Shown: positions 5,005-10,215 of the stretch, one piece after another
Position numbering within the stretch: position 1 is the stretch's first letter
How the letters are laid out: the number at the start of each line of letters is the position of its first letter
Origin: an uncultured Prevotella sp.
GTDB taxonomy: Bacteria > Bacteroidota > Bacteroidia > Bacteroidales > Bacteroidaceae
Assembly (NCBI GenBank): GCA_934219025.1
Contig: CAKQDG010000082.1
Location: 1 to 10,215 of the forward strand
Length of the DNA: 10,215 nucleotides
Direction of reading: 5' to 3'
The notes under the pieces: generated by a model
What the model was told of the DNA's origin: nothing
The model's database searches: none
The model's input: only the letters and a program-made list of their open reading frames with translations
Program-made: the position numbers and the translations under genes

Positions 5005-6003
5005 TTATTTATGCATGGTTGTATCCACAACAACGTCATCTGGGATAGGCACATCAGGAAGATCTTCTTCTTTGTAGTTCGGGTCTGGATCATCCTGTGG
5101 CGAGCCGTCATCGTCGGTTACTTCGGCAGCATTGAGCTTGCCTTCCTTCTTGGCCTTCAGATATTCATCGTATTCTTGACCGTTGAACTCTATCTTCTTG
5201 AGCAAACTCTCCTTTACGGAGTCTTGGTTTTTACCGATGATGTTGGCGTTCCAGCTAATGTCTCTGTTGCGGGCATAATTGAATAGTTCTGGGATGTCAT
5301 CCGAGAAAACAAAGCTCTCGCCAGATGCCAAGTCTACTCCCTGGTGCGTTTTCAGAGCTTTCCTTTCGCCTGTTGAGGCTTGGTAAACTGTAATCTCGAT
5401 GGAGTAGTCAGAACCCTTTACCAAATCTGTTCCTGTGTTCTTTATAGGCTGATTGACTTGGCAATGATATCCTGTGGCATCACGTCTCCAGCCATAGTTA
5501 CCCATTTCTGTAATCAGCGAGAGGGACATGTTGTTGGCGTACTTGTTGAATAGGTAGCTCATATATTCACTGCTTTCCAACATCAGCTTGCCAAGTTCCA
5601 AGTCGGGCATCTTCTTGATAGGCACACCTGTTTTCAGAGCAAGTTCGTTGCTTATGGAGTCGAGCTTGAGAATGGAGAATGTATTGACAATCTTGAAAGT
5701 CTTGTTGTCTGTGGACTTGAAGATTATCTTCGACATTCTTGTGTTCTTGATGCTTACCGTATAGGTGCTGTCCTTCTCGTTCTTCTGGATGTCGAGGTCG
5801 CCTTTCTCTATGCTGTCGGGCAACAGCAGGTCTTGATACTGTTTGGCTGCAGGATAAATGTCGTATACTGTCGCCTTGTCGCCCTCTTTCACGGCAGCGA
5901 TAAACTGGTTGGTCAAATCTTCTACCGCACTCTTGTTAGAGTCGCACGACGACAGTCCGAGCACTGCTGTCAATGCTATTGCTATAATGCTTTTTGCTTT
6001 CAT
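5005..6003 (-). CDS. Lipoprotein of unknown function, last gene of the operon
   Basis: A 332-residue protein starting MKAKSIIAIALTAVLGLSSC: a lipoprotein signal peptide with lipobox LSSC and Cys20, so it should be membrane-anchored on the periplasmic or surface side. I start at ATG 6003 because the signal peptide begins there; a further upstream ATG (6060) would add 19 hydrophilic residues. The early region (VEDLTNQFIAAVKEGDKATV, YDIYPAAKQYQDLLLPDSI) resembles small helical folds found in other Bacteroidetes lipoproteins; the middle part appears beta-rich (ITVYQASTGERKALKTHQG). The last 40 residues are acidic and Pro-rich (DDDGSPQDDPDPNYKEEDLP), probably disordered. It follows the preceding gene by 20 bp. 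I cannot name the family. Confidence 0.82.
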   Translation of the reverse strand: MKAKSIIAIALTAVLGLSSCDSNKSAVEDLTNQFIAAVKEGDKATVYDIYPAAKQYQDLLLPDSIEKGDLDIQKNEKDSTYTVSIKNTRMSKIIFKSTDNKTFKIVNTFSILKLDSISNELALKTGVPIKKMPDLELGKLMLESSEYMSYLFNKYANNMSLSLITEMGNYGWRRDATGYHCQVNQPIKNTGTDLVKGSDYSIEITVYQASTGERKALKTHQGVDLASGESFVFSDDIPELFNYARNRDISWNANIIGKNQDSVKESLLKKIEFNGQEYDEYLKAKKEGKLNAAEVTDDDGSPQDDPDPNYKEEDLPDVPIPDDVVVDTTMHK

Positions 6004-6023
6004 GTTATTACAATTTTGATGGG

Positions 6024-7103
6024 TTACCATTTTACTGCAGACACTTTCCCATTCTTGCAATAGATGGCCTTAGGAAATTTTGTACCTGTATATTCCGCAG
6101 TAGATACGAAAAATTGCGTTGGTAGATATATCTTATAGCCGCTTTGTACTCTGGAAAAGCCATAAGCGTTAATGACAACATCCTGCAATGCAATCCTGTA
6201 ATCCCGCACGATACCTTCTGGCATGCCTACGTATGGTCTCAGGCTTTCCATTGCGTTGAATGCCTTTCGCCCGTATTTCTGTACAAGAATCTTTTCTATT
6301 TGTGCATATTTGTTCGCTGCAGCGTCATGTCTTCTTTTATCTGCTGCTGCTTCAGATTGTCTTTCTGCATTGTATGCTTGTGCAAAAGAGTTATATTGCA
6401 TGCACTTTTCGCCAACTTTCTCACCGTTCTTGTTCAGGTATATTCCTACATACAGTTCCAGTTTGTCGTTCTCCTTGGCGGTTTGCGGTGTAAAGGAATA
6501 GTCGCCTTTTGTTCCAACATACTTGAAAATTCCAAGCATAGAGTTGCCTTCCGGCTGATACAACAACACTTGGCGGTTTCTGCTAAAATCATCAATCATC
6601 TTCGGCACTTTGTAGCTTTCGAATAAATCAGCTATACCAAGACCATATTTGAGCCTGTTGTAATCCCCTTCTATCACTATTGCAATTCTTCCGTCGGGAT
6701 ATATTACGGCATCCTCAATGAAATCGTTATCAAACGTGTGTGTCTTTGGTAGTGCGTCCAAAGCCTTTATCATGTTAGAATAATTTTCGGTATTCTGTGC
6801 CAGGCTTACGCCAAAGTAGGTCGCCACATCCGGATCCTTTGGGAGTATGGTCTCTTTCATCTCGTCGTACAGCACATCCCAGTCTACACCCCTTGCTATG
6901 CAACTTTTCACGAAGCGCTGCATATAAGGAATGAAGTTCTTTGGAGCGTCGGAGCTTGCGATACCGTCGATGAAAGTGTACATCTTGCTTGGGTCGGCCT
7001 GGTATGCCTCCCAGACGGCCTTGGCACTTTTCCCTGCGCCTTGGGCGTAGGATAAAAGCATGCTGAACAAGCAGCATATTGTCAATAATGTTTTCTTCAT
7101 CAT
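6024..7103 (-). CDS. Secreted protein of unknown function
   Basis: A 359-residue protein with an N-terminal signal peptide (MMKKTLLTICCLFSMLLSYA, cleavage likely just before QGAGKS). I choose ATG 7103, with 7100 as an equal alternative; the longer frame from 7142 overlaps the previous gene and adds no signal features. The N-terminal third is helical (KAVWEAYQADPSKMYTFIDG), the middle is probably beta-rich (AVIYPDGRIAIVIEGD, NRQVLLYQPEGNSMLGIFKY), and residues about 240-277 are charged and helical (AERQSEAAADKRRHDAAANK), possibly coiled coil. The C-terminus ends in short beta-like stretches (FFVSTAEYTGTKFPKAIYCK). It lies 11 bp after the preceding stop and 20 bp before the lipoprotein start, so the three are clearly co-transcribed. 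I do not recognise the family. Confidence 0.8.
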   Translation of the reverse strand: MMKKTLLTICCLFSMLLSYAQGAGKSAKAVWEAYQADPSKMYTFIDGIASSDAPKNFIPYMQRFVKSCIARGVDWDVLYDEMKETILPKDPDVATYFGVSLAQNTENYSNMIKALDALPKTHTFDNDFIEDAVIYPDGRIAIVIEGDYNRLKYGLGIADLFESYKVPKMIDDFSRNRQVLLYQPEGNSMLGIFKYVGTKGDYSFTPQTAKENDKLELYVGIYLNKNGEKVGEKCMQYNSFAQAYNAERQSEAAADKRRHDAAANKYAQIEKILVQKYGRKAFNAMESLRPYVGMPEGIVRDYRIALQDVVINAYGFSRVQSGYKIYLPTQFFVSTAEYTGTKFPKAIYCKNGKVSAVKW

Positions 7104-7114
7104 GTTGTATTCTT

Positions 7115-8551
7115 TTATTTGTTCAGTTTGTATACAGCCCATATAAAGTTCACCAAAGGCTCGTAGATATTCTTGGCTATCTCGTCAGGATTGTCACGGC
7201 CTTCTTTTATCATGACTTTTCCGTTGTCGCTTATTGTGACAGGCAGTGCCTTTTGGTCTTTCAGCTCAGGAACTTGATCAACGATTTCCTTTGTGGCGTT
7301 GAAAAGCTCCATTTTGAATTCTGTAGTATATGTAATCCTGTTTTGGAAGCCTGTTGTCTTCTTGCCAATCTGTCCATACACTTGTATCATCACTGCGGCA
7401 AGGTAACTGGCAAATATGTTTCGTGGTTGGAAACTCTTTATATAATTGAGCATATCCTGTTCGGCGTCCTTCCTGTTGTTTTCGGATATGGGATTGTCTT
7501 TATCACAGTCTTCACACCGCATATTTAGGTATCGCTCTATTTGGTAATAGTCGGGGTCCCTAACATCAGCACCATGGCCCGTCTTGACGAAAGCCAAGAT
7601 TTGCAGTTTGACGGGATAACTTTCAGCTATTTTCTTGATATCGAAGTTAACAGCCAGCGTCCATGGCATCTCGTGTTTGTAGACACACTTATTTATAAAA
7701 TAATCCTTATAATCCCCATAATATTCCACAGACCATTTCATTTGGTCATCTCCTTCTTGATAAATCTTGATGACATTCCGATCATCGAAGTCTTCCACGT
7801 CTTCGAGAGAACGGTCACGGAAATAGTTGCCAGTTTGAATTCTTGCGATGGCAATAGGAACATTGTTTGTTGCAAAAAGCGAGTCTACCTCCGGTATGTC
7901 GTATGGAATGTACGCCAGAAGAGTTGCAAAGTCCTTTGAGCGTACAGCTCTCTTAATGGTTTGCTTCTTGTCTGCAATAAGGGACATTAAATTTTCTTGA
8001 TACACGTCTGCAAGCCCGAACTGTGATGCCACGTTAGATAGTTGTGTGGAAGGTTTGTCTATGAAGTTCATGGCAGCCTTTGCTGCGCCTTTGTCTTTGG
8101 TCAGCTGATACTGAAGTGCCACGGTGTACATTTTGGTGATGGGAATCTGCGGACAGAGCTTGATATATTCCAAGGCCTTGGAATAGTTTTGTTCGCAAAT
8201 CTTCTTGTATCCAAGGATGTAGTAGTTGGCTGCATACATGGCATCGTTAGAAGACACTTTCTTGCCTTCCGCAAGTTTCGCGTCCCATTTGGCAAGATTC
8301 TTCTTGCACTTCTCGAGATATCCGTTTGCAATGTTCTGCTTGTCCTGTTCGGTGATGTAATCACCGTCACCTTTAATAAGACGGCTGATGTAGCTCTCGG
8401 CTTCTTGCTCCGTGTTGGCATCTGCCAAGACTTGAGCAATGGCAGACTTGAGTTTTCCTCCCTCTTCCCACTTCTTGGCTAAATCCTGCGAGAAGGATGC
8501 CTGCGTTAGGCATACTGCAAGTAGCAGTAGAATTGTCCTTAAATGTTTCAT
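7115..8551 (-). CDS. Large secreted helical protein of unknown function
   Basis: A 478-residue protein with a signal peptide (MKHLRTILLLLAVCLTQASF, cleavage probably near S21/Q22). Residues about 25-210 are rich in helices with a tetratricopeptide-like feel (AMYAANYYILGYKKICEQNY, SKALEYIKLCPQIPITKMYT), but I cannot fit a strict TPR pattern. The centre (KIYQEGDDQMKWSVEYYGDY, KDYFINKCVYKHEMPWTLAV) looks beta-rich. CEDCD at residues 346-350 holds two Cys that could form a disulphide or bind metal. Start ATG 8551 follows the HTH-like gene stop by 34 bp; no strong ribosome binding site is visible. With the next two genes it makes a set of three exported proteins from one transcript, suggesting a shared envelope complex; this is inference. 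Confidence 0.82.
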   Translation of the reverse strand: MKHLRTILLLLAVCLTQASFSQDLAKKWEEGGKLKSAIAQVLADANTEQEAESYISRLIKGDGDYITEQDKQNIANGYLEKCKKNLAKWDAKLAEGKKVSSNDAMYAANYYILGYKKICEQNYSKALEYIKLCPQIPITKMYTVALQYQLTKDKGAAKAAMNFIDKPSTQLSNVASQFGLADVYQENLMSLIADKKQTIKRAVRSKDFATLLAYIPYDIPEVDSLFATNNVPIAIARIQTGNYFRDRSLEDVEDFDDRNVIKIYQEGDDQMKWSVEYYGDYKDYFINKCVYKHEMPWTLAVNFDIKKIAESYPVKLQILAFVKTGHGADVRDPDYYQIERYLNMRCEDCDKDNPISENNRKDAEQDMLNYIKSFQPRNIFASYLAAVMIQVYGQIGKKTTGFQNRITYTTEFKMELFNATKEIVDQVPELKDQKALPVTISDNGKVMIKEGRDNPDEIAKNIYEPLVNFIWAVYKLNK

Positions 8552-8585
8552 GATGTTTATGTTTTATAGTTATAGATGTTTGTTT

Positions 8586-9194
8586 TCATGCAAGCAATGT
8601 GGTGGTTGCTGTAGTGAGAAGACCTTGTATGGTAAAGTCAAATACCGACGTACCGAGTTTTTCTGACATTTTCGTCATCAACTTCTTGAATGTCATGTCC
8701 TTGTCATTCACTATTTTTCTGACATCTTTTAGGATCTTGTCAATATTCTCCTTCCCTCCATTGGGAATTCCGAGGAAATATTCGAGGTCGTCGTAATCCA
8801 TCGACACAATTTCCGAATTGAAAGAACTGTCGGAGAACCGTCCGTCCTTCTTTAATATAGAGTCAAGATATTTGCGCAGGTATATGTCCTCGATGATAAA
8901 TTGTATGCACTTGCCGTCTTTTTTGAAATGGGCTTTCTTGAGTTGGTCGCAAACCATGTTGTATTTGTCATCGGGTGTAGCGTCGCTATATTTCAGTTCG
9001 GCCTCATAGCGTAGACGTTTAACCTTGCTTTCAGGTATTTTCAAGTTTATGCTGATTTCATAATTCTTCTTACCTTGAAGTTCGTGCTCCAATAAATAAT
9101 GGAAGATCCACACTTCAAAGTCATTCTTGTTCATGGAACCAAAGCCTTTTTCCAAATATTTATATATTATGTCGTTTAATGTTAGTTCTTTCAT
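8586..9194 (-). CDS. HTH-like cytoplasmic protein, first gene of the operon
   Basis: A 202-residue protein with no signal peptide. Residues about 24-68 (DFEVWIFHYLLEHELQGKKN, YEISINLKIPESKVKRLRYE) read as a helix-turn-helix similar in layout to sigma region 4 or LuxR-type folds: a helix, then 'YEIS..LKIPESKVKRLR' as turn and recognition helix. Residues 100-165 are helical and charged (EDIYLRKYLDSILKKDGRFS, DDLEYFLGIPNGGKENIDKI). The last 15 residues (FTIQGLLTTATTTLLA) are hydrophobic and could be a membrane-binding tail or part of the core. As the only cytoplasmic member it may regulate the operon or act with a membrane partner. Start 9194 is the first ATG after the leader. The family is not one I can name. 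Confidence 0.75.
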   Translation of the reverse strand: MKELTLNDIIYKYLEKGFGSMNKNDFEVWIFHYLLEHELQGKKNYEISINLKIPESKVKRLRYEAELKYSDATPDDKYNMVCDQLKKAHFKKDGKCIQFIIEDIYLRKYLDSILKKDGRFSDSSFNSEIVSMDYDDLEYFLGIPNGGKENIDKILKDVRKIVNDKDMTFKKLMTKMSEKLGTSVFDFTIQGLLTTATTTLLA

Positions 9195-9232
9195 TCGTTC
9201 ATAGCTAAAATGAATATTAAAGTTTAATGCAC

Positions 9233-9276
9233 AAAAAAGGTCCGAACCGCTTCATTCTTGTCTGAAGGTTTTGGAC
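9233..9276 (-). terminator. Minus-strand terminator or attenuator in the operon leader
   Basis: On the minus strand GTCCAAAACCTTC (9276-9264) pairs, with small bulges, with GAAGCGGTTCGGAC (9253-9240), and CTTTTTTG follows. This is the layout of an intrinsic terminator reading left. It begins about 19 bases after the stop of the short ORF at 9295 and ends about 40 bases before the ATG at 9194. I see no good promoter in between, so expression of the operon may need read-through. Confidence 0.6.
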
Positions 9277-9294
9277 TATCCATGTATAAAAGAA

Positions 9295-9468
9295 TTAAAT
9301 CAGCTCACACCAATTGATGTATATTGTTGTCCATTCCATTTCGGTGGGATGGACACAATAATACATATTTGGGCGAACAACTTCAGTTTTCATTCTTGTA
9401 TACTGCAAATTGTCCAGATCCTCAGATAGAACTAAGCGTGGTTGCTTACTCGTCATGTCTGCTGTCAT
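9295..9468 (-). CDS. Possible short gene or leader peptide (57 codons)
   Basis: From ATG 9468 a 57-residue peptide can be read: MTADMTSKQPRLVLSEDLDN, then LQYTRMKTEVVRPNMYYCVH, then PTEMEWTTIYINWCELI. A TTG start at 9495 would give 66 residues, ATG 9456 gives 53. For: a -7 element upstream (9544-9551), a stop just before a terminator, and a fairly protein-like composition. Against: no good ribosome binding site, no known family, and a long RNA hairpin (9322-9360) lies inside it, which suggests the RNA itself may be the functional part. I keep it as a low-confidence candidate. Confidence 0.3.
   Translation of the reverse strand: MTADMTSKQPRLVLSEDLDNLQYTRMKTEVVRPNMYYCVHPTEMEWTTIYINWCELI
9322..9360 (-). 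promoter_or_regulatory. Strong hairpin in the operon leader
   Basis: TGTCCATTCC (9328-9337) pairs with GGGATGGACA (9346-9355; one wobble-type position), and TATTG (9322-9326) with CAATA (9356-9360) after a one-base bulge. That makes 15 pairs around an 8-base loop. It lies about 45 bases before the leader terminator on the minus strand. It may be part of a regulatory RNA or riboswitch-like leader; I recognise no known class. Confidence 0.55.
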
Positions 9469-9543
9469 GTTGTAACAGCACCCCAAAGTTAGCAAATTTC
9501 ATAAGTAATTTTTTAGTTAATAATGTTCGTTGCTTTCTATTTG

Positions 9544-9551
9544 CAAAGATA
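9544..9551 (-). promoter_or_regulatory. Candidate -7 element of the operon leader
   Basis: CAAAGATA on the plus strand is TATCTTTG on the minus strand, identical to the -7 elements of the kinase and higBA promoters. No TTTG is found at the usual distance upstream, so only half of the promoter is evident. A start near 9538 would give a 300-nt transcript to the terminator at 9233, or a leader of about 340 nt for the operon. Confidence 0.5.
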
Positions 9552-9645
9552 TGAATTATATACAATACTCTTGTTTTCCATTTTTTTCCATTTAAGTATA
9601 AAGTTCTTTGGAGTACTACTTTTATCAATGACGGAATTCGTATGT

Positions 9646-9654
9646 AAAATTAAG
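9646..9654. repeat. Target site duplication, left copy
   Basis: AAAATTAAG, identical to 9881-9889, directly abutting the left inverted repeat of the MITE-like element. Confidence 0.85.
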
Positions 9655-9880
9655 TAGGGTGTCCAGTTCCATGTTCTCTTTTTTTTGATTGCATTTTAGC
9701 AACTTAGAGCATCGATAATCAGTTGATTAAGTGCAAAATATAAGACAAATTTAGCTATCATATAATCTGATAGAGATTCGCACAAGATTATAGTTTACTT
9801 AGCGAATGATTATCAATGATTTAGATGATTTTTACATTGTTTTTGATGCTAAAAACAGGAACATAGAACTGGATACCCTA
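9655..9880. mobile_element. MITE-like element, 226 bp, with 22-bp TIRs and 9-bp target duplication
   Basis: The ends TAGGGTGTCCAGTTCC... (9655-9676) and ...GGATACCCTA (9859-9880) are inverted repeats matching at 20 of 22 positions. AAAATTAAG stands directly outside each end (9646-9654 and 9881-9889), an exact 9-bp target site duplication. No transposase or substantial open frame lies within the AT-rich interior, so it is non-autonomous and must have been moved by a transposase elsewhere. A 9-bp duplication occurs with several IS families (IS1 and some IS4 members, for example); I cannot assign one. The exact duplication indicates a fairly recent insertion. Confidence 0.88.
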
Positions 9881-9889
9881 AAAATTAAG
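9881..9889. repeat. Target site duplication, right copy
   Basis: AAAATTAAG, identical to 9646-9654, directly abutting the right inverted repeat of the MITE-like element. Confidence 0.85.
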
Positions 9890-9928
9890 GGTTAACATTT
9901 TTGTGTATTGAATAATCAATTTCTATCA

Positions 9929-9947
9929 TTTCGCCTAAACGCTCCAG
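9929..9947. repeat. Dispersed single copy of the 22-bp repeat
   Basis: TTTCGCCTAAACGCTCCAG is identical to the first 19 bases of the sixth tandem unit (191-209), almost 10 kb away. Here the following bases (CTATTT) do not restore the AAACG/CGTTT stem. The motif is therefore an interspersed intergenic element of this genome and not only a local array. Confidence 0.9.
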
Positions 9948-9963
9948 CTATTTCTATCAAACG

Positions 9964-10048
9964 TCGTATTTGTCTTATTCGTCCTATCAGTCCTACCCAA
10001 TTATTTTTCCCATTTCTCCCAGTCCTCCCAATTCTCCCATTCCTCCCC
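9964..10048. repeat. Degenerate 9-nt-period pyrimidine-rich minisatellite
   Basis: TC-starting units recur every 9 bases: TCGTA at 9964, TCTTA at 9973, TCCTA at 9982 and 9991, then, after a one-base slip, TCCCA at 10008, 10017, 10026 and 10035 and TCCCC at 10044. The other four bases vary. The strand is nearly free of G. No coding sense is evident. Confidence 0.75.
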
Positions 10049-10171
10049 AAAAACTCTTTTTTTTATTTCCCCTTTATATAATATAATAATGTATATCGTG
10101 TCTTCTTTACCCTTATTCTGTCAAACAAAACGAAAACTACATGTTTTATAGCATTTTTTTTTTTCAAAATA

Positions 10172-10203
10172 TTTGGAAGTTATTGAAAAACTCCCTACCT
10201 TTG
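10172..10203 (+). promoter_or_regulatory. Strong promoter for a gene beyond the right edge
   Basis: TTTG (10172-10175), 20 bases, then TACCTTTG (10196-10203): a full Bacteroidetes promoter reading right. The text CTACCTTTGCATCCGC resembles starts I associate with stable RNA operons (rRNA or tRNA) of Bacteroidales, but the transcribed part lies outside the window, so the gene type is a guess. Confidence 0.7.
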
Positions 10204-10215
10204 CATCCGCTTTTG

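Noticed and set aside
6144..6626. Plus-strand open frames over 6144-6626, 7079-7528 and 8042-8482
   Set aside because: They are antisense shadows of the three exported-protein genes, which have signal peptides and operon spacing on the minus strand.

Overview
The window looks like chromosomal DNA of a Bacteroidales bacterium, most likely of the Prevotella group. This rests on promoter elements of the Bacteroidetes type (TAnnTTTG preceded by TTTG/TTG, for example at 283-290, 2445-2452 and 10196-10203), a BspA-like LRR domain, signal peptides and lipoboxes typical of the phylum, weak Shine-Dalgarno sites and AT-rich intergenic DNA. Species is not determinable from the sequence alone.

Left part (1-2173): a six-copy 22-bp palindromic tandem repeat lies upstream of a promoter and of a transmembrane Ser/Thr kinase gene. 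The kinase frame ends inside its membrane helix at a G7 run followed directly by TAA. The -1 frame continues into a BspA/LRR_5-like outer domain, so the locus reads as one 423-residue receptor-like kinase split by one base. A 187-residue HTH-like protein gene follows with an ATGA overlap.

Middle part (2174-5004): a mosaic accessory region. It holds remnants of a small Cys-pair protein gene and of DUF4143 ATPase genes, an apparently intact higB-higA toxin-antitoxin pair with palindromic operators, and two nested pairs of direct repeats. An inner 121-bp pair brackets higBA and an outer 212-bp pair brackets the whole block.

Right part (5005-9551, minus strand): a compact four-gene operon encodes one cytoplasmic HTH-like protein, two secreted proteins and one lipoprotein, none of which I recognise. 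Its long leader contains a -7 element, a strong hairpin, a possible short ORF of 57 codons and a minus-strand intrinsic terminator before the first gene. This suggests attenuation or a separate small transcript of about 300 nt. A terminator closes the operon at 4911-4945.

Far right (9552-10215): non-coding, AT-rich DNA. It contains a 226-bp MITE-like element with 22-bp terminal inverted repeats and an exact 9-bp target duplication, a dispersed copy of the 22-bp repeat, a 9-nt-period pyrimidine-rich minisatellite, and a strong rightward promoter for a gene beyond the edge.
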